From Methanocalculus sp. (GTDB lineage Archaea > Halobacteriota > Methanomicrobia > Methanomicrobiales > Methanocorpusculaceae), in assembly GCF_029762515.1 (NCBI RefSeq), contig NZ_JARVGN010000031.1, positions 1 to 9,853 on the forward strand: a stretch of 9,853 bases of DNA, written 5' to 3'. The notes beneath the pieces are model-generated. The model made no database searches and was not told the origin of the DNA. It saw only the letters and a list, made by a program, of their open reading frames with translations. The translations under genes and the position numbers were made by a program. How positions within the stretch are numbered: position 1 is the stretch's first letter; each line of letters begins with the position of its first letter. Of this stretch, positions 1-5,247 are shown piece by piece.

Positions 1-143
1 CATGGGATGAATATCGCGACCCTGAGAAAAGGCGGAATGATGCATCCCGTGAAGAAACTGCGCATCGGGTTGCCTGGGCTGCTGTAAAGAACAAATATGA
101 GAAAGACGAAGAAACAGGTAACTGGAAGAAAAAGAGCGATTGA
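1..143 (+). CDS. ChaB family protein, C-terminal part (truncated by window edge)
   Basis: The reading frame enters the window at base 3 and runs 46 codons to TGA at 141-143; the start lies upstream. The visible peptide begins WDEYRDPEKRR and contains EETAHRVAWAAVKNKY followed by a charged tail ending NWKKKSD. This is the typical C-terminal half of the small ChaB family, named after the E. coli gene described as a cation-transport regulator; the biochemical role is poorly defined, and archaeal copies are usually just called ChaB-family proteins. No membrane segment is visible. It converges on the tRNA-Ala/TFB block, with AT-rich sequence at 151-166 as the likely end of transcription. Family assignment rests on the short conserved stretch, so the family call is good and the function open. 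Confidence 0.72.
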   Translation, partial: WDEYRDPEKRRNDASREETAHRVAWAAVKNKYEKDEETGNWKKKSD

Positions 144-147
144 AAAC

Positions 148-174
148 CCATTTTTAAAAAATAAAGAGAGAAAA
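148..174. terminator. AT-rich convergent terminator between chaB and tRNA-Ala
   Basis: The 35 bp between the ChaB stop codon and the tRNA-Ala 3' end contain T5 followed by A6 on the plus strand. On the minus strand this reads as several T-runs (TTTTCTCTCTTTATTTTTT) directly after the tRNA. Archaeal RNA polymerase terminates on T-runs with little need for a hairpin, so this short stretch could end both convergent transcripts. Inferred from sequence only. Confidence 0.5.
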
Positions 175-178
175 CGAA

Positions 179-250
179 TGGACCCGGCGGGATTTGAACC
201 CGCGGCCTCTACGTTGCGAACATAGCGATCTACCCCTGATCTACGAGCCC
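179..250 (-). tRNA. tRNA-Ala (anticodon CGC)
   Basis: The minus strand folds into a complete 72-nt cloverleaf. The acceptor stem pairs GGGCTCG with CGGGTCC, and the discriminator is A (base 179). The D stem is GATC/GATC with a 7-nt loop, the anticodon stem is CTATG/CGTAG around loop TTCGCAA, the variable loop is 5 nt, and the T stem is GCGGG/CCCGC with loop TTCAAAT. The anticodon CGC reads GCG, and the G3:U70 wobble pair, the alanine identity element, is present. CCA is not encoded (TTC follows the discriminator), so it must be added by the CCA-adding enzyme. It starts only 12 nt after the TFB stop codon on the same strand, so it is either cotranscribed or driven from a box inside the end of the TFB gene. 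Confidence 0.96.
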
Positions 251-253
251 CTG

Positions 254-279
254 GCAAAAAGATTAGAGAATTATCTCTA
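254..279 (-). terminator. hairpin plus T-run after TFB, overlapping a possible tRNA-Ala TATA box
   Basis: A perfect 6-bp inverted repeat TAGAGA-ATTA-TCTCTA (264-279) covers the last TFB codons and its TAA stop. On the minus strand it is followed by ATCTTTTT before the tRNA, which looks like an intrinsic terminator. The same region carries GATATAG (283-277, minus strand). Its centre lies about 30 nt upstream of the tRNA 5' end, where an archaeal TATA box would give a leader of about 4 nt. The two readings are compatible; neither is proven. Confidence 0.4.
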
Positions 280-1270
280 TATCTAACTTCTCTGCCAGTT
301 CCTTATATCTGTTCCGAATCGTGACCTCGGTGACGCCCGCAACCTCGGCAACCTCACGCTGGGTCCGCCGCTCGCCCGAGAGGATCGAGCTGATATAGAT
401 GGCGGCAGCCGCAACACCGGTCGGCCCCCGGCCGCTCGTCAGTTCACGCTCTCCTGCCTGCCTGAGGATCTCAACGGCACGGCTCTGCACCTCACCCTTC
501 AGGGTCAGGCCCGAGCAGAATCTCGGCACATAGTCGATCGGGGAGGTGGGGAGGAGCTTGAGGCCGAGTTCACGGGAGATGAACCGGTATGTCCTGCCGA
601 TCTCTTTCCTCGATACACGGGATACCTCGGCAATCTCGTCAAGGGTACGCGGCACACTGCACTGGCGGCAGGCTGCATAGAGGGCTGCTGCTGCAACACC
701 TTCTATTGAACGGCCACGGATCAGGTTCTTGTCAACAGCATCACGGTAGACGACCGCTGCGGTTTCACGGACGTTTCGTGGAAGACCGAGGGCAGATGCC
801 ATCCTGTCAAGTTCGGAGAGGGCGAATGCGAGGTTCCGCTCGGTTGCATTCGAGACACGGATACGCCGCTGCCACTTCCTGAGACGGTACAGCTGTGCAC
901 GGTTCTTCGAGGAGATGGCACGGCCATAGCTGTCACGGTTCCTCCAGTCGATCATCGTCGAAAGACCCTTGTCGTGGATGGTAAAGGTCATCGGTGCACC
1001 GACACGGGAACGCTTCATCCGCTGGTCATGGTCAAATGCACGCCATTCGGGACCACGGTCGATGAAGTCGTCATCAAGCACAAGCCCGCATCCCTGGCAG
1101 ACGAGTTCGGCCCGCTCATAATCGTGGATGAGCTGTCTGCCTCCACACTCGGGGCAGACCGTCTGGATATGCTCCTCGTGCTTCTGCTTCTCGACAACCA
1201 CCTCTTTCTGGCGTAATTTCTGTGCTTCTCTCTCGGATTTTAGCTGTTTTAACTTCTCTATCTCCTGCAT
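263..1270 (-). CDS. tfb: Transcription initiation factor IIB (TFB)
   Basis: TFB binds the TBP-TATA complex, reads the BRE element and recruits RNA polymerase; it is essential in archaea. The 335-residue protein is full length. It has a charged, helical N-terminal lead (about 1-36), then a zinc ribbon with C39/C42 (CPECGG) and C58/C61 (CQGCG). The B-reader/linker region follows (about 65-135, with GPEWRAFD and RVGAP). Two cyclin-like repeats come last (about 140-335); the second contains the helix-turn-helix TQREVAEVAGVTEVTIRNRY that contacts the BRE. The ATG at 1270 is preceded by AGGTGA at ideal spacing. The start overlaps the end of gar1 by 13 nt, so the two genes are translationally linked; the gar1-tfb pair recurs in euryarchaea. 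Identification is secure. Whether the genome has further TFB paralogues cannot be seen here. Confidence 0.97.
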   Translation of the reverse strand: MQEIEKLKQLKSEREAQKLRQKEVVVEKQKHEEHIQTVCPECGGRQLIHDYERAELVCQGCGLVLDDDFIDRGPEWRAFDHDQRMKRSRVGAPMTFTIHDKGLSTMIDWRNRDSYGRAISSKNRAQLYRLRKWQRRIRVSNATERNLAFALSELDRMASALGLPRNVRETAAVVYRDAVDKNLIRGRSIEGVAAAALYAACRQCSVPRTLDEIAEVSRVSRKEIGRTYRFISRELGLKLLPTSPIDYVPRFCSGLTLKGEVQSRAVEILRQAGERELTSGRGPTGVAAAAIYISSILSGERRTQREVAEVAGVTEVTIRNRYKELAEKLDIEIIL

Positions 1271-1506
1271 TTGTTCACCTTCTCCTTCACAAAGAGCTTC
1301 TCCCCTTCAAGGACACGGCAATCGTTCTGGCATACGATCGTCGCATAGGGAGCAGCAATATTTCCAAATAAATCAACGATCCGCCCTACCGGTTTCATAC
1401 GGCTGTCCACCACATCACAGAAGAGCGGAGGCAGCTGGCCCGCATCACACGTGGCAACCAGAAGACGATCACTACAATTACGGTGTATCCGACCTGCAAA
1501 TTTCAA
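1258..1506 (-). CDS. gar1: H/ACA ribonucleoprotein subunit Gar1
   Basis: This 82-residue protein matches the single small beta-barrel domain of archaeal Gar1. The domain binds Cbf5 in the H/ACA guide RNP that makes pseudouridines in rRNA. The recognisable core is VVDSRMKPVGRIVDLFG followed by PYATIVC, corresponding to the family's 'VVD...IGKV.DVFGPV..PY' pattern. It lacks the glycine/arginine-rich tails of the eukaryotic protein, as archaeal members do. The start is TTG at 1506, chosen because GAGG lies 7 nt upstream and the frame opens with the family-typical MKFAGRI. Six cysteines in so small a protein is somewhat high. It is the first gene of a two-gene unit with tfb (13-nt overlap), behind several TATA elements and a dyad. 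Confidence 0.88.
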   Translation of the reverse strand: MKFAGRIHRNCSDRLLVATCDAGQLPPLFCDVVDSRMKPVGRIVDLFGNIAAPYATIVCQNDCRVLEGEKLFVKEKVNKCRR

Positions 1507-1527
1507 GTTTCAGCCTCAAATGGAAGA

Positions 1528-1605
1528 TCCGAATACAATTCGGAAACTTTATATAATTATATATTGGTTGTTTGCCATATATAAAAGTATCGACAACCTA
1601 TAAAA
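1528..1605 (-). promoter_or_regulatory. Multi-TATA promoter region of gar1-tfb with a 7-bp dyad
   Basis: The 100 bp between the PHP stop codon and gar1 are very AT-rich. On the minus strand they hold three TATA-like boxes: TTTTATAGG (near 1605-1597), TTTTATATATGG (near 1587-1576, containing the full TTTATATA consensus) and an ATATATAATTATATAAAG tract (near 1565-1548). Between the last box and the gene lies a perfect dyad, TCCGAAT-ACA-ATTCGGA (1528-1544). From the middle box, transcription would start near 1556 and the dyad would be in the leader; from the last box it would start near 1526 and the dyad would sit between TATA and start. The T-runs could also end the upstream PHP transcript. Confidence 0.5.
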
Positions 1606-1606
1606 G

Positions 1607-2260
1607 TCAGAAGCGGTGGAATATACTTCTCTCGGGGCTGAGCACCCGGAGAGCCTCCTCTTCGGTAAGACCCGCACCACGGGCAACAAGCCACCTGCTT
1701 TCCTTATTGAGGAGATCACGCGGCTCATGGGCATCAGACTGTACGATCAGTTCGCAGCCGAGCTCGCGTCCAACCATAACGACATGGCCATTTGTCCTGT
1801 TATGCCCGTTCCTTGACGTGATCTCAAGATATACCCCATGATCTGCTGCAATCTGTGCATCTTCACGAGAGATCAGGCCGGGATGTGCAAGAATATCAAC
1901 ATCCGGGCAGGAGACCGCTGCGTGATTTGTTCCCGGAGCCACCGGCTCGACGACCGTCTCACCATGCACAAGAACGACATCTGCCCCCATCTCCTTTGCC
2001 TCACGCGCAATTCCCATGATCTCTTCCGGAGGCACATGGGTGATCTCAACACCACAGAGGAGATTGACATCAAAGAGCGACGCAGACTTCTTCAGGCGGT
2101 TGACAGCACCGATCACCTCCAGAAGGTTGGTCGCATCGACGTGATCCGAGATGGCAACAGTTGAATAGCCAAGAACCGCCATCCTCCGGACCATCTCGAT
2201 GGGAAGCATATCGCCGTCAGAGAGGGTGCTGTGGCAATGGAAATCGTACATGCCGATCAT
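1607..2260 (-). CDS. PHP-domain metal-dependent phosphoesterase
   Basis: The 217-residue protein has the full set of PHP metal ligands: H8 and H10 (FHCHSTLSDG), D15, H40 (AISDH), E72 (CGVEITH), H99 (LVHGE), H126 (LAHPG) and D176/H178 (QSDAHEP). It should therefore be a catalytically competent trinuclear-metal phosphoesterase, not a degenerate RNase P p30-like protein. Archaeal relatives are often labelled 'histidinol phosphate phosphatase domain-containing', but the substrate is unknown and nothing nearby points to histidine synthesis. The start at 2260 is chosen because it forms an ATGA overlap with the SRP19 stop codon and has GGTGGAG about 8 nt upstream; a longer frame to 2320 would overlap SRP19 by 64 bp. 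It is cotranscribed with SRP19. Family secure, role open. Confidence 0.87.
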   Translation of the reverse strand: MIGMYDFHCHSTLSDGDMLPIEMVRRMAVLGYSTVAISDHVDATNLLEVIGAVNRLKKSASLFDVNLLCGVEITHVPPEEIMGIAREAKEMGADVVLVHGETVVEPVAPGTNHAAVSCPDVDILAHPGLISREDAQIAADHGVYLEITSRNGHNRTNGHVVMVGRELGCELIVQSDAHEPRDLLNKESRWLVARGAGLTEEEALRVLSPERSIFHRF

Positions 2261-2532
2261 GATTTCTCCACCATTTTTTGTGCAACCTTTTTGATCAGCG
2301 ATTCCTTGCTCCCTTTCCACTCAAGGACAACACGGCCTTCTCTCCTGAACCAGTGTGCAGGGTGGGAGTTTGGCTCAATCACAACATTGGTGGCACCAGT
2401 TCTCCGGGCGGCACGCTCAATATCCTGGATTTTTGGAGACTTCAGTGCATGCTCACGATCAACTCTTCTCCCTTCGGCACGTGTCAGGGAGTGGTTGAAG
2501 TAACAGGGGTACAGGATCCGGCGCGTTCCCAT
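2257..2532 (-). CDS. srp19: Signal recognition particle 19 kDa protein (SRP19)
   Basis: SRP19 binds the tips of helices 6 and 8 of the SRP RNA and shapes the RNA so that SRP54 can bind; the particle directs membrane and secreted proteins to the translocon. The 91-residue sequence has the family signature ILYPCYFNHSLTRAEGRRV near the N-terminus. This is followed by SPKIQDIERAARRTGA and a basic C-terminal part (WFRREGRVVLEWKG, then lysines) suited to RNA binding. Length is normal for archaeal SRP19. The ATG at 2532 has only AGGT touching it rather than a spaced ribosome binding site, and a TATA box lies 26 bp upstream, so the mRNA is probably leaderless. Its stop overlaps the PHP start (ATGA). 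Confidence 0.93.
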   Translation of the reverse strand: MGTRRILYPCYFNHSLTRAEGRRVDREHALKSPKIQDIERAARRTGATNVVIEPNSHPAHWFRREGRVVLEWKGSKESLIKKVAQKMVEKS

Positions 2533-2549
2533 ACCTACTAGATTCGCGA

Positions 2550-2565
2550 TGAACCTATAAACAGA
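2550..2565. promoter_or_regulatory. Shared TATA box between srp19 (-) and hypB (+)
   Basis: The intergenic region is only 50 bp and holds one clear TATA element, CTATAAAC on the plus strand and GTTTATAG on the minus strand (core 2556-2561). Its centre is about 25 bp from the hypB ATG (2583) and 26 bp from the srp19 ATG (2532). That is the standard TATA-to-start distance in archaea, so both start codons would fall on, or within a base or two of, the transcription start. Neither gene has a spaced ribosome binding site, which fits. Confidence 0.55.
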
Positions 2566-2582
2566 TCACGCCAAGTACCTCT

Positions 2583-3233
2583 ATGCATCATATCGACATC
2601 CATATGGAGAAAGATATTTTTGATGGGAATACCCGTCTTGCCGGGGCAAATGCACGCCACCTCAAAGACCACGGCATCAGGGCCTTTGATCTCCTCGGAG
2701 CCATTGGCTCCGGAAAGACCGCGCTCATTGAGAAGCTGGTGCCGCTTCTGCGTGCGCGTGGACTCTCGCCGGGAGCCATTGCAGGCGATGTCTATGGCGA
2801 TGACGATTTTCAGCGGATTGTGAAGACCGGCATCCCGGCATATAATGCAAATACCGGAAAAGAATGCCATCTGGACGCGCATCTTGTCGAACATGGCCTT
2901 CAACATCTCCCCCTTGACGATATCGACATCCTCTTCATCGAGAATGTGGGGAACATGGTCTGCCCGACAGACTTCCAGCTCGGTGCAGAGAAGAGGATCA
3001 TCGTCATCAGCTCAACAGAAGGCGATGATGTCGTCAACAAGCATCCGATGATGTTTCGGGGTGGCGACATAGCAGTCATCAACAAAGTCGATCTTGCGCC
3101 GCTTGTGGGATCCAACCTTGATAGGATGGAAGCGGACATCCGAAAATACAACCCGGAAATGCCAATATTCCGGACAAACCTGAAGACCGGCGATGGTACG
3201 GAGGCACTTCTTGATGCCATCCTTGCTGAATAG
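2583..3233 (+). CDS. hypB: Hydrogenase/urease nickel-incorporation GTPase HypB
   Basis: HypB is a cytoplasmic G3E-type GTPase that works with HypA to deliver nickel to [NiFe] hydrogenase precursors, such as the F420-reducing and methyl-viologen-reducing hydrogenases of methanogens. The 216-residue protein has the P-loop GAIGSGKT (39-46), the metal-site motif KECHLDAH (C95/H96), ENVGNMVCP (C127), STEGDD and the guanine-specificity motif NKVD (167-170). The N-terminal CXXCGC motif and long histidine stretch of some bacterial HypBs are absent, as in other methanogen copies, although H2, H3 and H7 are histidines. The start at 2583 matches the family N-terminus (a short lead before the KDI helix). 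No ribosome binding site is visible, and the TATA spacing implies a leaderless mRNA. No hypA or hydrogenase gene adjoins. Confidence 0.95.
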   Translation: MHHIDIHMEKDIFDGNTRLAGANARHLKDHGIRAFDLLGAIGSGKTALIEKLVPLLRARGLSPGAIAGDVYGDDDFQRIVKTGIPAYNANTGKECHLDAHLVEHGLQHLPLDDIDILFIENVGNMVCPTDFQLGAEKRIIVISSTEGDDVVNKHPMMFRGGDIAVINKVDLAPLVGSNLDRMEADIRKYNPEMPIFRTNLKTGDGTEALLDAILAE

Positions 3234-3252
3234 CCGGTCACAGAAGAACCCA

Positions 3253-3338
3253 AACTTAAATATCTCGTAAAGTGATATATAGAGAACTCCACTTGGGAAA
3301 ACCCATACGCGAGATACTATCAGATACGAGGAGAATCA
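3253..3338 (+). promoter_or_regulatory. Promoter and leader of rps8e
   Basis: Two TATA-like boxes, TTAAATAT (3256-3263) and GATATATAG (3274-3282), predict starts near 3285 and 3304. The leader ends with GAGGAG about 6 nt before the ATG at 3339. A short hairpin TGGG-AAAA-CCCA (3294-3305) lies in between, and TATCTCG (3261-3267) is exactly inverted as CGAGATA (3310-3316). The ribosome binding site is clear; the choice of TATA box is not. Confidence 0.5.
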
Positions 3339-3716
3339 ATGCTCTGGCAAGGAAGATCAGTTCGAAAACCATCTGGCGGACGTTACCATTCCGCACAAGG
3401 TAAGAAGCGTTTTGAGATCGGAAGATCTCCGGCAGACACCGTCGTCGGAACCACCCGCATCCGCATCATCCGCACCCGTGGCGGCAACAGCAAGGTACGG
3501 GCACTCCGTGCAGAATTCGCTTCTGTCTCAGACAGAAAGACAGGAATTACAAAGAAGGTCGCCATTGAGAAGGTTGAGTCAAATACCGCAAACCCGAACT
3601 ATGTCCGGAGAAATCTTCTCACGAAAGGCGCGATCATAAAGACAGAGATCGGGCGCGCCCAGATCATCTCCCGCCCAAGCCAGGACGGAACAGTCAACGC
3701 CGTTCTGATCGAATAA
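3339..3716 (+). CDS. rps8e: 30S ribosomal protein S8e
   Basis: S8e is an archaeal/eukaryotic small-subunit protein with no bacterial counterpart. The 125-residue sequence is of archaeal length. It starts MLWQGRSVRKPSGGRYH, followed by KKRFEIGRSPADT, the basic strand IRIIRTRGGNSKVRALRA, and a C-terminal half with NPNYVRRNLLTKGAIIKTE, which is diagnostic of the family. It is rich in Arg and Lys, as expected for an rRNA-binding protein. The ATG at 3339 is supported by GAGGAG just upstream. It stands alone on the plus strand, with its own promoter and a T-rich stretch after the stop. Confidence 0.97.
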   Translation: MLWQGRSVRKPSGGRYHSAQGKKRFEIGRSPADTVVGTTRIRIIRTRGGNSKVRALRAEFASVSDRKTGITKKVAIEKVESNTANPNYVRRNLLTKGAIIKTEIGRAQIISRPSQDGTVNAVLIE

Positions 3717-3720
3717 TCCC

Positions 3721-3747
3721 ATAATTTTCTTTTTTCATTCTCTTTTA
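3721..3747 (+). terminator. T-rich terminator after rps8e
   Basis: Just after the rps8e TAA the plus strand runs AATTTTCTTTTTTCATTCTCTTTTAC, with three T-runs in about 25 bases. This is the usual form of an archaeal terminator. No strong hairpin precedes it. Confidence 0.6.
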
Positions 3748-3765
3748 CGGGAGCTGTCAATCAAC

Positions 3766-3838
3766 CGGAGATCCATCGATATGATCGGAGATCGGTATCC
3801 GGCGAAGCCTCATCAGTCATTTGGGGAGAGAGTTTAAG
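3766..3838 (+). promoter_or_regulatory. Promoter region of the 3866 gene with paired CGGAGATC repeats
   Basis: The octamer CGGAGATC occurs twice as a direct repeat, at 3766-3773 and 3786-3793, 20 bp start to start, on the same side of the helix to a first approximation. Downstream, TTTAAG (3833-3838) is the only TATA-like box. It would start transcription near 3861, five bases before the ATG at 3866. The repeats could be an upstream operator or activator site; this is inference. Confidence 0.35.
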
Positions 3839-3865
3839 CCCTGTATCGTCCCATATACGAGTATT

Positions 3866-4288
3866 ATGCGTCGTATCTCCTACCAGTTTCCAAACCGTTG
3901 TGATCTCGCCTTCGATCATGATGTTCCATTCTCCCGTGCAATCTCCTCAATATGCAGGATGGATGGAAAGCAGACGAATTTCAGGACTGACCTCGGCCTC
4001 TTCAAACGTGAGATAAAAGTTGAGATCGCCTCGGAGAAGACAGGCTTTGAACCTGTCAGAACAGACAACGAGTTCCTGAGAGGAATCAGTGAGCGTGCAG
4101 ACTTCACGTTCAGGGTGAGAGACACCCTCTTAAAAGGTGACGGGCGGTATCCCGCAGCAGACTATACATTCCTCCTCAGAATTGATGACAAGGGAGGCAG
4201 GATTGAATGCTTCATCGTCCATGAGGGGAGATCAGGCGAGATCGACTCACTGGATCTGAAGAACCTGCTGAAAGGTGCACTCAGTTGA
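3866..4288 (+). CDS. Hypothetical protein, upstream partner of DUF2240
   Basis: I do not recognise this protein. From the ATG at 3866 it has 140 residues. It is mixed alpha/beta and charged, with alternating hydrophobic stretches suggesting beta strands (REIKVEIAS, DYTFLLRIDD, GRIECFIVHEG) and a C-terminal helix (DLKNLLKGAL). No signal peptide, membrane segment or cysteine metal motif is seen. The frame stays open to 3821, but 3866 is chosen because a TATA box about 30 bp upstream gives an almost leaderless mRNA and no ribosome binding site exists for either position. A shorter form from ATG 3959 (109 residues) cannot be excluded, since the clearest fold-like part begins after it. Its TGA overlaps the TTG start of the DUF2240 gene, so the two are translated together and may act together. 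Confidence 0.72.
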   Translation: MRRISYQFPNRCDLAFDHDVPFSRAISSICRMDGKQTNFRTDLGLFKREIKVEIASEKTGFEPVRTDNEFLRGISERADFTFRVRDTLLKGDGRYPAADYTFLLRIDDKGGRIECFIVHEGRSGEIDSLDLKNLLKGALS

Positions 4289-4764
4289 GCCTCAAAACGG
4301 TCGTGGCAGCAGCCTTCAGGCATCTGAGAAAAGAGCGGCTTCAAAAGGTTGAGTTCATCTATTACATCTCAATCGACCGAAAATGGATGAATAAGGATCA
4401 GGCTGCGCTCCTTCTCGAACGGGCACGTGACGAGGGGCTGATCACCCTTGTGGAGGGTGCCTGGGTGCCTGCATTCGATCCCGCCGAAGTGGAGATCCCG
4501 CTTGGCTTCAAGCCTTCAGCCGGGGTGCTTGAAAAACATGATCCGGTTGAACGGCTCGTTGCTGAGATCGCACAGAAGGCAGGAGCCGATACAAAATCGA
4601 TCTACGCCGAGATGAACAGGATCATTTCAGATTCGTTCCATGGCAACCTGATGCCTGAAGCGGCAGTCGTGATCCTTGCCCGGAGATACAAGGTACCTTC
4701 CGGGAAGTACAGAGCCGAACTCATCAGTCAGCTCATAGAAAATTCGCCAGAAAAAACAGGATAG
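4285..4764 (+). CDS. DUF2240 family archaeal protein
   Basis: The 159-residue protein matches the archaeal DUF2240 family, whose function is unknown. It opens with a helical region (SLKTVVAAAFRHLRKERL). Next comes the characteristic FIYYISIDRKWMNKDQAALL segment, which looks like a winged-helix-type fold, then VEIPLGFKPSAGVL. A helical C-terminal half (AEIAQKAG to LISQLIE) follows. The start is TTG at 4285, chosen because AAGGTG lies about 8 nt upstream and the codon overlaps the preceding stop as TTGA. That makes it the second gene of a tightly coupled pair. The wing-like N-terminus suggests nucleic-acid binding, but this is an inference. It converges on rps6e, with 9 nt between the stops. 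Confidence 0.8.
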   Translation: MSLKTVVAAAFRHLRKERLQKVEFIYYISIDRKWMNKDQAALLLERARDEGLITLVEGAWVPAFDPAEVEIPLGFKPSAGVLEKHDPVERLVAEIAQKAGADTKSIYAEMNRIISDSFHGNLMPEAAVVILARRYKVPSGKYRAELISQLIENSPEKTG

Positions 4765-4798
4765 AGAAGAGGCTTACTCTTCAGCCTTCTCTTCTTTT
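4751..4798. terminator. Two-sided terminator hairpin between DUF2240 and rps6e
   Basis: AGAGAAG-A-GGCT (4763-4774) pairs with AGCCTTCTCT (4783-4792), leaving one bulged A and an 8-nt loop. On the plus strand the hairpin is followed by TCTTTT. On the minus strand it is followed by T6 (complement of A6 at 4751-4756). Each convergent transcript therefore meets the hairpin and then a T-run. The left arm covers the DUF2240 stop codon and the right arm lies in the last codons of rps6e. Confidence 0.55.
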
Positions 4799-5175
4799 GG
4801 TTTAAAGATATCAGCAAGAGGAGTAGTTCCGTATTCGACGACCTTCACATTGATCTGGACAAAGTCCTGTGTGATCTCTGATCCGCGGACGGTCTTTCGT
4901 CTCCGCTCACCCTTCTTTGTCGGATTAAAGCCGATACCGCCTCCAATAAGGAGGTGGCGGCGGGAAGAGCCTGGAAGCCCCTTTCGTGCGGGAATTCCGG
5001 TTTTGTCACTGCCTCCGGTGATCTCAACGCGATACCCGGCAAGACCGATTGCGTTACCATCTATCTGGGCCGAAATTGCCTTTCCGATAAAGGCACCAGC
5101 AGCACCTCCACCAGCTACAGTATTGTAGGAGTGGCCGGTCTGTGGGTCTGATACAACAATTTTTAAATCAACCAT
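4774..5175 (-). CDS. rps6e: 30S ribosomal protein S6e
   Basis: S6e is an archaeal/eukaryotic small-subunit protein. The 133-residue sequence has the family pattern: DLKIVVSDPQTGHSY at the N-terminus, then IGKAISAQIDG, GYRVEITGGSDKTGIPAR, LIGGGIGFNP and a basic stretch KKGERRRKTVRGSEI. It ends in an acidic tail (KPKEEKAEE) and lacks the long phosphorylated C-terminal helix of the eukaryotic protein. The ATG at 5175 is chosen because GAGGAG lies 12 nt upstream; a TTG at 5187 would touch that ribosome binding site. It follows aIF5B on the same strand by 69 nt, a common pairing in euryarchaea, and may also have its own promoter. Confidence 0.96.
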   Translation of the reverse strand: MVDLKIVVSDPQTGHSYNTVAGGGAAGAFIGKAISAQIDGNAIGLAGYRVEITGGSDKTGIPARKGLPGSSRRHLLIGGGIGFNPTKKGERRRKTVRGSEITQDFVQINVKVVEYGTTPLADIFKPKEEKAEE

Positions 5176-5235
5176 GTATTGAAACAACTCCTCGTTCTAT
5201 TTCGAAACCGAAGTACCCATATTGTTTGAGTGTCC

Positions 5236-5247
5236 GGGTTTATACTA
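5236..5247 (-). promoter_or_regulatory. Possible internal promoter for rps6e
   Basis: On the minus strand TAGTATAAACCC spans the aIF5B stop codon. The GTATAAAC box would start transcription near 5215, giving a leader of about 40 nt that ends with the GAGGAG ribosome binding site. This could let rps6e be made in excess of aIF5B. The evidence is one box and its spacing. Confidence 0.33.

Noticed and set aside
1128..1556. 142-codon plus-strand frame across the tfb/gar1 junction
   Set aside because: It is antisense to both tfb and gar1 and runs into their promoter; no family features and no credible start signal.
1607..2260. Calling the PHP protein the RNase P subunit Rpp30
   Set aside because: It keeps all metal ligands of active PHP enzymes, which Rpp30 lacks, and the motif order fits PHP phosphoesterases.
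2261..2320. Longer PHP start at 2320
   Set aside because: It would overlap srp19 by 64 bp and adds residues unlike the family; the ATGA overlap at 2260 with a GGTGGAG site is far better.
2538..3292. Minus-strand frames of 122 and 130 codons opposite hypB
   Set aside because: Shadows of hypB; the first would also remove the srp19/hypB promoter region.
5176..5187. TTG start for S6e at 5187
   Set aside because: It directly abuts the GAGGAG ribosome binding site, and the family begins at the ATG at 5175.
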